Below are positions 6,923 through 13,541 of a stretch of 13,541 bases of DNA, piece after piece (positions within the stretch are counted from its first letter, which is position 1; every line of letters starts with the position of its first letter). The DNA comes from Fimiplasma intestinipullorum. Its GTDB lineage: Bacteria; Bacillota_I; Bacilli_A; Erysipelotrichales; Coprobacillaceae. A model generated the notes under the pieces. That model ran no database searches. It was not told where the DNA came from and saw nothing but the letters and a program-made list of their open reading frames with translations. The stretch is taken from contig DVMJ01000043.1 of NCBI GenBank assembly GCA_018715065.1, positions 1-13,541 of the forward strand, written 5' to 3'. Made by a program: the position numbers and the translations under genes.

Positions 6923-7364
6923 TGATCCAATGCTGATGCGTGAAGTGATCATGGATCACTATCAGTATCCGCGTAACCATGAACTAGTGCAGGATGATGC
7001 ACGTTATGAGCAAGTGAATATGAATTCAAGTACCTGCATCGATAATATCGATGTCCAGGCCTATATTGATCAGGATACAATTCAGGATATTCGTTTTGAT
7101 GGGGAGGCCTGTGCCATCTGCACAGCCAGTACGTCTATCATGACGGAACTGCTGAAAGGTAAAAGTGTGGAAGAAGCCAAAGCCATTATTGATCAATATA
7201 TGAATATGATTTATGAAAGACCTTATGATCCGGAAGTCCTGGATGAAGCCATCGTCTTTAAAAATACACATAAGCAGGCCAATCGGATCAAATGTGCAAC
7301 CCTTGGCTGGAATGCAATGAAAAAGATCATTAATCATGAGACAGGAGGCGATGAGGATGACTGA
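6909..7364 (+). CDS. sufU: Sulfur-transfer protein SufU
   Basis: SufU is the zinc-containing sulfur acceptor that takes persulfide sulfur from SufS in Firmicutes. The start REVIMDHYQYPRN (11-23) matches the family. The three expected cysteines are present: Cys43 in STCIDNID (with Asp45), Cys68 in GEACAICTAS, and Cys129 in RIKCATLGW. An additional Cys71 lies close to the second one. At 151 residues the length is normal. I choose the ATG at 6909, which gives a family-like N terminus and overlaps the sufS end by 14 bases. AAAGGGG lies 12 bases upstream, somewhat far. An ATG at 6897 would add four residues and sits directly on that site. Confidence 0.94.
   Translation: MPSFDDPMLMREVIMDHYQYPRNHELVQDDARYEQVNMNSSTCIDNIDVQAYIDQDTIQDIRFDGEACAICTASTSIMTELLKGKSVEEAKAIIDQYMNMIYERPYDPEVLDEAIVFKNTHKQANRIKCATLGWNAMKKIINHETGGDEDD
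7343..7348 (+). promoter_or_regulatory. Ribosome-binding site deciding the sufB start
   Basis: AGGAGG lies within the end of sufU, 8 bases before the ATG at 7357 and only 2 bases before the ATG at 7351. The downstream ATG is therefore the likely start. Confidence 0.75.
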
Positions 7365-8760
7365 GAAGCAGGCGATTCCGTTCAGCGATGAAGCGAAATA
7401 TGATTTCAGCGACGGGGATGTTTCTGTTTTCAATACAGGTAAAGGATTAAATGAAGAAGTCGTCCGTGAGATCTCTCGAATTAAAAACGAACCGGAGTGG
7501 ATGCTGGAATATCGCTTGAAATCACTGCGCTGTTTTCTGGAGAAACCTATGCCTACCTGGGGCGTTGATCTCAGTGAAATGAATTTTGATGAATATACAT
7601 ATTATAATCGCCCAAGTGATAATCTGACGGACAAATGGGATGAAGTCCCTGAAAAGATCAAGGATACGTTTAATCGCTTGGGGATCCCGGAAGCTGAACA
7701 GAAGTTTTTAGCTGGTGCCAGTGCTCAATATGAATCAGAAGTCGTCTATCACAACATGCTTGAAGAAGTCCGTGAAAAAGGGGTTATCTTCTTGGATATC
7801 GACAGCGGGTTAAGAGAATATCCGGAGATCTTTAAAAAGTACTTCGATACGGTCATACCGTATAATGACAATAAGTTCTCTGCGTTAAACGGTGCGGTCT
7901 GGTCAGGCGGATCTTTTATCTATGTTCCCCCTGGGATTACCCTGGATAAGCCGCTGCAGTCTTATTTTAGAATCAACTCTGAGAGAATGGCACAGTTTGA
8001 AAGAACGTTGATCATCGTCGATAAGGGTTCGGACATCCACTATGTTGAAGGCTGTACAGCTCCTTCTTATTCGAAGGATTCCCTCCATGCCGGAGTCGTC
8101 GAAATTGTGGTTCTGGAAGGTGCGAAATGCCGCTATACAACGATTCAGAACTGGTCAAAAAATATTTATAATCTGGTTACGCAGCGCGCCAAGGTCTATA
8201 AAAATGGATCCATGGAATGGGTCGATGGAAATATCGGATCTAAAGTGACCATGAAGTACCCTGCTTGCATCTTAGCGGAAGAAGGTGCCCGTGGTTCATG
8301 TATCACGATTGCGGTTGCGGATCGCGGCCAGATCATTGATTCAGGTTCCAAGATGATTCACCTCGCACCGCATACGAGCAGTCAGATCATTTCTAAATCG
8401 GTTTCGCGTAATGGCGGAAAAGTGAACTATCGTGGGATGGTCATGCATAATCCTAAGGCAGCCAAAGCGAAAAGTAAGGTTGAATGTGATACTTTGATCC
8501 TCGATGCGATCTCCACAAGTGATACAGTTCCGGTCAATGAAGTACGTAACGGTGATTCTGTGATTGAACATGAGGCAACAGTATCCAAGGTTTCAGAAGA
8601 TCAATTGTTCTATTTGATGAGCCGTGGTCTGACTAAGGCTCAGGCAACGGAAATGATCGTCATGGGCTTTATTGAACCATTTAGTCGCGAACTGCCAATG
8701 GAATACGCTGTTGAGCTGAATCAGTTGTTGAAACTGGATATGAGTGATAGTATTGGATAA
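7357..8760 (+). CDS. sufB: Fe-S cluster assembly scaffold SufB
   Basis: SufB is the subunit on which the nascent Fe-S cluster forms. The 467 residues match the usual length and the conserved blocks appear in order: ALNGAVWSGGSFIYVPPG (176-193), EGCTAP (231-236), the TTIQNWSKNIYNLVTQRA helix region (261-278) and APHTSSQIISKS (337-348). Near the C terminus come VECDTL with Cys377 (the position of the proposed cluster-ligand Cys of Escherichia coli SufB) and EHEATVS (404-410) with its conserved Glu. The last part, YLMSRGLTKAQA, repeats the motif at the end of SufD. The start at 7357 overlaps sufU by 8 bases and has AGGAGG at ideal spacing. The next gene begins inside its last codons. Confidence 0.97.
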   Translation: MTEKQAIPFSDEAKYDFSDGDVSVFNTGKGLNEEVVREISRIKNEPEWMLEYRLKSLRCFLEKPMPTWGVDLSEMNFDEYTYYNRPSDNLTDKWDEVPEKIKDTFNRLGIPEAEQKFLAGASAQYESEVVYHNMLEEVREKGVIFLDIDSGLREYPEIFKKYFDTVIPYNDNKFSALNGAVWSGGSFIYVPPGITLDKPLQSYFRINSERMAQFERTLIIVDKGSDIHYVEGCTAPSYSKDSLHAGVVEIVVLEGAKCRYTTIQNWSKNIYNLVTQRAKVYKNGSMEWVDGNIGSKVTMKYPACILAEEGARGSCITIAVADRGQIIDSGSKMIHLAPHTSSQIISKSVSRNGGKVNYRGMVMHNPKAAKAKSKVECDTLILDAISTSDTVPVNEVRNGDSVIEHEATVSKVSEDQLFYLMSRGLTKAQATEMIVMGFIEPFSRELPMEYAVELNQLLKLDMSDSIG

Positions 8761-9307
8761 TCAGACCTTACGTCGGATGATCCTGCAAAAAAGGCAGCAG
8801 TTGACTTCAGAGGAAGTCGAACAGCTGTCTTCTTTTATCTTTCGGCATCTGCAAACCTGTCCGGTTTATCTTTCAGCTGAACATATCGCGCTGTATTTAG
8901 ATGTCCGCCAGGAAGTTGCAACAAGAGCCATCCTGGAGGACTGTCTGCGAAGAGGCAAGCACGTCTATGTGCCTAGAGTTAATGGCAAGATGATGGATTT
9001 TTATGAAATATCAGGCGCTGCATGTCTTGCAAAGGGGCACTTTGGTATTCTTGAACCATTGGAAACCTGTCATAGACTGACTGTTCAGCTGGATCTCATG
9101 CTGGTACCTATAGTTGCATTTGATGCCAGGGGCAATCGTTTAGGCATGGGTGGCGGTTATTATGATCGCTATTTAGCGCTGTATCCCTGTCCGACCATCG
9201 GACTCGCATATGCTTTTCAGGAAGGGACCTTTCAGGTGTATGCGCATGATCAGCCACTTGACCAGATTATTACTGAAAAACAAGTATTGACTTTTAGCCG
9301 GCCTTAG
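8744..9307 (+). CDS. 5-formyltetrahydrofolate cyclo-ligase
   Basis: This is an ATP-dependent enzyme that converts 5-formyltetrahydrofolate to 5,10-methenyltetrahydrofolate, returning it to the folate pool. The 187 residues match the family. The hallmark is NRLGMGGGYYDRYL (131-144). Supporting stretches are LRRMILQKRQQL near the start (9-20), the HVYVPRV strand (73-79) and HFGILEP (99-105). The likely start is a GTG at 8744 inside sufB, overlapping it by 17 bases, with only a weak ribosome-binding site; a TTG at 8753 is an alternative. Translation probably depends on ribosomes finishing sufB. Placement in a suf operon is unusual, and the functional link is unclear. The stop codon lies in the loop of the following hairpin. 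Confidence 0.93.
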   Translation: MIVLDNQTLRRMILQKRQQLTSEEVEQLSSFIFRHLQTCPVYLSAEHIALYLDVRQEVATRAILEDCLRRGKHVYVPRVNGKMMDFYEISGAACLAKGHFGILEPLETCHRLTVQLDLMLVPIVAFDARGNRLGMGGGYYDRYLALYPCPTIGLAYAFQEGTFQVYAHDQPLDQIITEKQVLTFSRP

Positions 9308-9326
9308 GGCTGGCTTCTTCTATTTT
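9296..9326 (+). terminator. Probable terminator of the suf operon
   Basis: AGCCGGCC (9296-9303) pairs with GGCTGGCT (9308-9315), with one G-T pair, around a four-base loop. A T-rich but interrupted tract (TCTTCTATTTT) follows. It overlaps the end of the cyclo-ligase gene. The interrupted tract suggests some read-through into the next genes, for which no convincing promoter is visible. Confidence 0.65.
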
Positions 9327-9362
9327 AGACAGGATATGCATAGAAATAGAAGGGGTGAGTAC

Positions 9363-10046
9363 ATGAAAAAATGGAAAAAAGGATTGCTGGTCCTGATTAT
9401 CGCCTGCTTATGCGTTGGAATGGTGGCTTTATATACGCAGATGCTGCCTATTTTAGATGACTATGGTCGGATGCAGATTGAACAGTTTACCAGTGCAGTG
9501 CTGGTTCACTATAAAAGAGAGATCTTTACCAGTGAGGCATTGACGGATTGGATCATTGTCAATCGTGATGAAAAGGGAGAGATCTTAAGTATTGAATATG
9601 ATATGACCAGTTTAAATCAGCTGGCTGACCAGCTTGTTTATGATGCTGAGTCAACGATCTATCAGGTACAGTTAGGTCATTATCAGGCGAAGGATGATTC
9701 CCGTTATGAGAGGGTCCTGGAGAAAATCAGCACTGAGCAAGGAGTGGTCGGCCGTGTGCCCTTAGAGACAGCGCTCTCTTTTCCTTTGCTATCCTGGCTT
9801 GGTATCCAGATTCCTGTTCGCTTCAAAACAATGACGAATTTTTCCCAGGAGATCTTGACCGAAGTAACGGATTATGGCATTAACGATACCATGGTCAAGA
9901 TCAGTGTCCGGGTGACCATGAATCAGGAGATGGTACTGCCTTTTTTTCATGAAATCTACCCATCAGAATATACCTTTCCGGTGGCCTTGCGTTTGGTGAA
10001 AGGAAGGGTCCCCGAGGTTTATTTAGGAGGTCAAACAAATGAATGA
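9363..10046 (+). CDS. YunB-like sporulation protein
   Basis: This 227-residue protein has one N-terminal membrane anchor (about 7-25, preceded by Lys-rich MKKWKK) and an outward-facing domain. The C-terminal half follows the pattern of Bacillus YunB: GRVPLETALSFPLLSWLG (130-147), IPVRF (150-154), a YGINDTMVKISVRV strand (171-184), LPFF (192-195), and PVALRLVKGRVPEVY (206-220). In Bacillus subtilis, yunB is transcribed in the mother cell and its product is involved in sporulation; the exact function is not established. The start ATG has AAGGGGTGA upstream, and an in-frame ATG at 9336 is less well placed. The stop overlaps the next gene by 8 bases, so the two are probably co-expressed. I assigned it from remembered sequence patterns. 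Confidence 0.75.
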   Translation: MKKWKKGLLVLIIACLCVGMVALYTQMLPILDDYGRMQIEQFTSAVLVHYKREIFTSEALTDWIIVNRDEKGEILSIEYDMTSLNQLADQLVYDAESTIYQVQLGHYQAKDDSRYERVLEKISTEQGVVGRVPLETALSFPLLSWLGIQIPVRFKTMTNFSQEILTEVTDYGINDTMVKISVRVTMNQEMVLPFFHEIYPSEYTFPVALRLVKGRVPEVYLGGQTNE

Positions 10047-10893
10047 TTGGATTGCAGCCTGGTATGGGATGGTGCCTTCCTGGCTGGATGAAAGGCATTT
10101 TACCTGCCATGCCAAAACGTATCAGGTTTGCCAGACCGAACTCTCCGAGCAGGAATTGGTCAACAGATACAGCTGTTTGAATCAGCAAAGGGCGTACTTA
10201 ACAGTCGTACCGAATCTGGAAAATCATCTATTGACACAAAACTGGTATCTGGTTGAAGAGGACCCGCAGCCTTTAAGTGTCCAGGAGATCCTATTCATCA
10301 GTTCACAACCTGCTTTCTTTGGCACTCAGGATCTGAAGGATATTCGGGAAAAATGGATCGAAAATGTGGATTTTGTAGCCAGGCGCTTCTTAAGCGAACT
10401 AGAGGTGTCCAATCCTTATTACGCTAGTCTATATCCTTTAGCGCTTTATTATAACGGGTTGGCAGAAACGGCGATTGCCATGCTGAATGATCTGGTGTTA
10501 GATTATAGCGGAATGCCTTTGCTGCGTTCATTAGCCTGTAAACGCCTTTTTTCACTGAACAGAACGAATTGCTTTGCTTTGGATAATCTAACGTGTGATC
10601 ATCGCGTTCGCAATGTCACAGAGCTGTATAAAGCTTCACTGATCGATGAACAGACTGTTCTTGACTATACGTTTAAAACAGGTCTGACTGACTTTGAACA
10701 ACGTTATTTACTGGCCCGCTTATATTACCCGAGTCATTTTTATGATGTCGTTGAAAAGTATTATTTCATGACTGAAAAACAACCTTTGCCGATGGAACAA
10801 CTCATGCATAAAAGGCAGAGCTATGCGACTTTCCTGGAATACCTTTATGACAGACTTTCCGGTCCCTGTCAGCTGCCAGTTCTCCGCAAGTAA
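10039..10893 (+). CDS. YutH/CotS-like spore coat protein, degenerate kinase fold
   Basis: This 284-residue protein resembles the YutH branch of spore coat proteins related to CotS and aminoglycoside-phosphotransferase folds. Supporting stretches are WIENVDFVARRFL (106-118), YPLALYYNGLAETAIAML (132-149), LTCDHRVRNVTELYK (184-198), which resembles a kinase catalytic loop with its second Asp changed to Asn, and LLARLYYPSHFYDVVEKYY (224-242). No ATP-binding N lobe with glycine loop and clear Lys is recognisable, and the protein is shorter than Bacillus YutH. A structural rather than enzymatic coat role is likely. ATG start, with GGAGGT 7 bases upstream inside the end of the YunB-like gene. The overlap with another sporulation-type gene supports the call, but recognition rests on remembered motifs only. 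Confidence 0.6.
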   Translation: MNDWIAAWYGMVPSWLDERHFTCHAKTYQVCQTELSEQELVNRYSCLNQQRAYLTVVPNLENHLLTQNWYLVEEDPQPLSVQEILFISSQPAFFGTQDLKDIREKWIENVDFVARRFLSELEVSNPYYASLYPLALYYNGLAETAIAMLNDLVLDYSGMPLLRSLACKRLFSLNRTNCFALDNLTCDHRVRNVTELYKASLIDEQTVLDYTFKTGLTDFEQRYLLARLYYPSHFYDVVEKYYFMTEKQPLPMEQLMHKRQSYATFLEYLYDRLSGPCQLPVLRK

Positions 10894-10904
10894 AATTCAT
10901 TTTC

Positions 10905-10930
10905 TTTTTTTTAAAACTATGTTATAGTTT
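10905..10930 (+). promoter_or_regulatory. Repeated promoter/operator element upstream of the methyltransferase-like gene
   Basis: Positions 10905-10929 are identical to the element at 3840-3864 (opposite strand). Here the inverted repeat extends to AAACTAT/ATAGTTT. It contains the extended -10 box TGTTATAGT (TATAGT at 10923-10928) after a T run, without a clear -35. It lies about 29 bases before the start codon, so a short leader carrying the AAAGGAG site would result. Confidence 0.55.
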
Positions 10931-10942
10931 AGAAGGAAAAAG

Positions 10943-10949
10943 AAAGGAG
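10943..10949 (+). promoter_or_regulatory. Ribosome-binding site deciding the methyltransferase-like start
   Basis: AAAGGAG ends 9 bases before the ATG at 10959 but only 3 bases before the in-frame ATG at 10953. The second ATG is better placed. Confidence 0.6.
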
Positions 10950-10958
10950 TCGATGCTT

Positions 10959-12434
10959 ATGAAGCACACGATCTACGCCTCATTACAAACGGCTGTTTCA
11001 AATGAAACTTTGCGTCAGAACCTGTTGGCTTTGCGTGAACAGATTCAGGATGCTGAAAGTTTGGACATATTTCAAGAAGAGTTAGCGCTGAATGATCATC
11101 TGCTTGTTGCGTGTACCCAAAATGAGGATCCTAAGATCAGGCGACTGGCCTGCCAGCTTTTGGCCAAGACGGAGAATGATCAATATTATCCTCTTTTGCG
11201 CGATACTTACTTGCACGAGACACAGCTTTTTGTGCGTCCAGGCATGCTTAAATGTCTGGAAAGCTTTGATCTCACAGAAGATCTGACAACGCTTGAGCAA
11301 CGTGAGAAAGAAATGACAACGCTTTTAGATGGCGAAAATGCCAAACATTATACGCAGGAACTGCGTATTCTCAGACAGCTGTTGAAACCTTATCGTCAGC
11401 TGGCATGCCATACTTTTACAGGACTGATAAAAGAAGTACCGGTTGTTCTTTCAACTTATCAGGGACATCAGGAACGGCTGATGGATGAGATGACGGGTTA
11501 TGAAACTAAAAAGGTGGCCCTTGGGGTACAGGTTCGTACTCAGGATGTTGAGGCGCTGTTTGCGTATCGTTTATTCAATGCGCTATATTTTCCTGTTTTA
11601 AAGCTGCCGGATTTCAAGCTGACGACATTGGTCGATGGATTATCAAAACCTTTGATTCTCTCATTTTTGGATTCATGTCACCAGGGGGAAAAGAGTTATC
11701 GTTTCCGTCTGCATGCCCATGATCATGAACAGCTGCGCGAGGTCGCAGAGAAGCTCGAAATCGCCAGCCAGGGACGTCTGGTCAATCAGCCTTCCGACTA
11801 CGAAATTGAGTTTTATCTCCATGAGAATAAACAGGGCGCCTGTGTGGTCTATTTGCGTCTGATGACCATCAAAGATCCGCGCTTCACTTATCGAAAAGCT
11901 GTTAGTTCGTCTTCTCTGGCTCCGGAAACTGCAGCGCTGATTAATTCATATGTCCTGGATTATGCCTCTTTGAAAGGGGAGATCCTTGATCCAGTCTGCA
12001 ACGATGGCGTGCTGTTGATCGAGCGTGCAATGGTTGATACGCCACGCTTTATGCTGGGGCTAGCCAAGAGCGAGGATATCTTGAATAAGGCTCGCTATAA
12101 TGCCGACCAGGCTCATGCACCGGTGCAGTTTGTTGGACGGCCGTTAGCCACATTTACGCATCGACGTTCTTTTGATGAGATCCTGTCGGCTTTGCCGACC
12201 GGAACCAGTCAGCAGGATCTGGAAGAAACACGGGAGATCTATGTGACGCTGTTTAGACGTATGCCTGATTTCTTAAAAGTAGGCGGTAAGGCTTTTCTTT
12301 ATACGACTGAGCATCGTTGGATGAAAGAATTACTGGATGATCATGCAGCCTCTTGTCAGCTTGTCAAGCGGATCCGTATCATCCATTCGAAGATCCGTTC
12401 GGGATATTTGTATATTATTGAGAGAAAAGCATGA
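10959..12434 (+). CDS. HEAT-repeat/THUMP-like protein with degenerate RNA methyltransferase domain
   Basis: This is a 491-residue protein (493 if the ATG at 10953 is used). The N-terminal quarter is helical and HEAT-like, with DPKIRRLACQLLA near 57-69. A middle region (about 160-310) could be a THUMP or ferredoxin-like fold. The last third has the layout of UPF0020/TRM-type RNA methyltransferases: RKAVSSSSLAPETAALI, then motif I as DPVCNDGVLLIER (344-356), and motif IV as FDEILSALPTGTS (405-417). In active enzymes motif I is usually DPxCGSGT and motif IV NxPFG. Here the glycine and asparagine are replaced, so SAM binding and catalysis are doubtful. It overlaps the next gene by four bases (ATGA). 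Without a database search I cannot name a substrate; rRNA or tRNA would be the family expectation. Confidence 0.65.
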   Translation: MKHTIYASLQTAVSNETLRQNLLALREQIQDAESLDIFQEELALNDHLLVACTQNEDPKIRRLACQLLAKTENDQYYPLLRDTYLHETQLFVRPGMLKCLESFDLTEDLTTLEQREKEMTTLLDGENAKHYTQELRILRQLLKPYRQLACHTFTGLIKEVPVVLSTYQGHQERLMDEMTGYETKKVALGVQVRTQDVEALFAYRLFNALYFPVLKLPDFKLTTLVDGLSKPLILSFLDSCHQGEKSYRFRLHAHDHEQLREVAEKLEIASQGRLVNQPSDYEIEFYLHENKQGACVVYLRLMTIKDPRFTYRKAVSSSSLAPETAALINSYVLDYASLKGEILDPVCNDGVLLIERAMVDTPRFMLGLAKSEDILNKARYNADQAHAPVQFVGRPLATFTHRRSFDEILSALPTGTSQQDLEETREIYVTLFRRMPDFLKVGGKAFLYTTEHRWMKELLDDHAASCQLVKRIRIIHSKIRSGYLYIIERKA

Positions 12435-13294
12435 GCATGAAGAAGATTATCATTCAATTAGCAGGAATTTTATTAGGCAATACCTTTTATGCCTTAGGGG
12501 TTGTTCTGTTTATCGTGCCTACCGGGCTGATCACCGGGGGAACGACCGGTCTGGGTCTGGCTTTTCAGCACTTTTTTGGGATCCCATTATCTAGTTTTGT
12601 AACCGTCTTTAATCTATTGATGTTTTTTGTCGGCTTGCTGATCCTGGGCAAACAATTTGCGCTCACGACGCTGGTCAGTACTTTTTACTACCCGCTGATC
12701 CTAACTGTTTTGGAAAAGGGGATCGGTTATCATTCATTGACCTCTGATCCGCTATTAGCGACGCTGTTTGGAGGCGCCCTGATTGGAATCGCTATTGGCA
12801 TCGTTATTCGCTGCCATGCTTCGACAGGAGGAATGGATATCCCGCCATTGATTGCCAATAAACTGTGGGGATTGTCGATCTCGGTGACGATGTATGTCTT
12901 TGACTTTCTGATCTTGCTTCTTCAGGCCTCTTTTACTAATATAGAGATGATCCTTTATGGTATTTTACTGGTTTTGTGCTATACCCTGGTGCTTGATCGC
13001 GTCTTGATGATTGGACAATCGCAAACAGAAGTTTTCATTGTTTCACATGAGCATGAAAAGATCAATGACATGATCATTCATGAATTAGATCGCGGATCGA
13101 CTTTATTAAAAGCTCAGACGGGCTTTAAAAAAGAAGAACGGCCGGTTATTTTGACTGTCATTACTCATCGCGAGCTGCCGGAATTGAGGGGACGTGTGCT
13201 TGATATCGATCCAGGTGCTTTCATAATTGTCAGTGCAGCGAACGAAGTGCGTGGAAGAGGCTTCACAGCCCGCAAGGAATACTTATCAAAATAA
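12431..13294 (+). CDS. YitT-family membrane protein
   Basis: This 287-residue protein has the two-part YitT layout. About five or six hydrophobic segments fill residues 5-210, with GLITGGTTGLGLAF (32-45) and the related STGGMDIPPLIANK (131-144) as family-typical loops. A soluble C-terminal DUF2179-type domain (about 222-280) contains RGSTLLKAQTGF, VLDIDPGAFIIVSAANEVRGRGF and the Glu-Leu pairs expected. The function of the family is not established; a transport or sensing role is often supposed. The ATG overlaps the previous stop (ATGA) with a weak GAGAG site, so translation is probably coupled. An ATG at 12437 is an alternative. A strong terminator follows. Confidence 0.9.
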   Translation: MSMKKIIIQLAGILLGNTFYALGVVLFIVPTGLITGGTTGLGLAFQHFFGIPLSSFVTVFNLLMFFVGLLILGKQFALTTLVSTFYYPLILTVLEKGIGYHSLTSDPLLATLFGGALIGIAIGIVIRCHASTGGMDIPPLIANKLWGLSISVTMYVFDFLILLLQASFTNIEMILYGILLVLCYTLVLDRVLMIGQSQTEVFIVSHEHEKINDMIIHELDRGSTLLKAQTGFKKEERPVILTVITHRELPELRGRVLDIDPGAFIIVSAANEVRGRGFTARKEYLSK

Positions 13295-13300
13295 TCATTT

Positions 13301-13354
13301 GTTCATAGCGACGGTATCTTGGATGATACCAATTCGCTATGGACTTTTTTATTT
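13301..13354 (+). terminator. Strong intrinsic terminator after the YitT gene
   Basis: A long two-part stem has the outer arm 13301-13311 pairing with 13334-13344 and the inner GGTATC (13313-13318) pairing with GATACC (13325-13330), with a small internal bulge. The run CTTTTTTATTT follows at once. Confidence 0.92.
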
Positions 13355-13413
13355 GACCAATATCATAGAATGAGCCGTAAGGAAGCAAAGTATCAAAAAA
13401 AACAAAAAAAGTG

Positions 13414-13442
13414 TTGACGAAAAAAAGAAGGTATGGTAATAT
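13414..13442 (+). promoter_or_regulatory. Sigma-A promoter of tRNA-Val
   Basis: TTGACG (13414-13419) and TAATAT (13437-13442) are 17 bases apart, placing the transcript start near 13449, about 15 bases before the mature tRNA. This looks like a strong stable-RNA promoter; more tRNA genes may follow beyond the window. Confidence 0.85.
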
Positions 13443-13463
13443 ATATGAGCGTCAACGAGAGAT

Positions 13464-13539
13464 GGAGGCTTAGCTCAGTTGGGAGAGCGTCTGCCTTACA
13501 AGCAGAGGGTCAGCGGTTCGAGCCCGTTAGCCTCCACCA
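13464..13539 (+). tRNA. tRNA-Val, anticodon TAC
   Basis: The sequence folds as a complete 76-base cloverleaf. The acceptor GGAGGCT pairs with AGCCTCC, the D stem is GCTC/GAGC, and the anticodon stem is TCTGC/GCAGA with loop CTTACAA. That gives anticodon TAC, reading GTA and related valine codons. The T arm contains TTCGAGC. The CCA end is encoded (13537-13539). It has its own promoter immediately upstream. Confidence 0.96.
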
Positions 13540-13541
13540 TT

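Noticed and set aside
6551..6980. Minus-strand frames opposite the sufS end and sufU start
   Set aside because: They are shadows of well-identified enzymes with intact active sites, and carry no ribosome-binding sites.
9321..9347. SigE-like promoter before the YunB-like gene (ATTTT and CATAGAAA)
   Set aside because: The spacing is only about 12 bases and the implied transcript start would fall on the ribosome-binding site, so the match is probably accidental.
13371..13418. 15-codon frame rich in Lys and Gln between the YitT terminator and the tRNA
   Set aside because: It has no ribosome-binding site, its composition follows the A-rich tract, and it runs into the tRNA promoter.

Overview
The window looks like chromosome from a low-GC, probably spore-forming Firmicute. 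The evidence is strong AGGAGG ribosome-binding sites, consensus sigma-A promoters, a SUF operon in the Firmicutes order C-D-S-U-B with SufU, lipoprotein PrsA foldases, and proteins resembling Bacillus spore proteins YunB, YutH and the tiny YjcZ-type membrane peptides. The unusually short SufD suggests the Erysipelotrichia side of the phylum, but that placement is inference. Nearly all the sequence is ordinary core genome, with no insertion sequence, phage or CRISPR array. No large undescribed system is evident; the curiosities are small.

Left part (1-3834), mainly minus strand. An operon reads leftward from a strong sigma-A promoter at 2408-2436: two tandem PrsA-like lipoproteins, then a HIT-family hydrolase, ending near two hairpins at 11-80. 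Divergent from it on the plus strand, in what looks like a gap, are two tiny genes of 38 and 24 codons. Each has a good ribosome-binding site, and both encode the same short hydrophobic motif. They end at a hairpin terminator shared with the converging AI-2E/PerM-family permease gene.

Middle (3835-9326), plus strand. A sigma-A promoter drives sufC-sufD-sufS-sufU-sufB, with every junction overlapping. A 5-formyltetrahydrofolate cyclo-ligase gene is attached by overlap, and a hairpin follows. SufS takes sulfur from cysteine, SufU receives it, and the SufBCD scaffold assembles the Fe-S cluster using SufC ATPase activity.

Right part (9327-13541), plus strand. A YunB-like and a YutH-like gene overlap and form a probable sporulation pair. 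Next comes a HEAT-repeat/methyltransferase-fold protein whose SAM-binding motifs look eroded, coupled by overlap to a YitT-family membrane protein and closed by a strong terminator. A tRNA-Val(TAC) with its own promoter ends the window. A 25-base element with a palindromic core is repeated exactly upstream of the permease gene and the methyltransferase-like gene.
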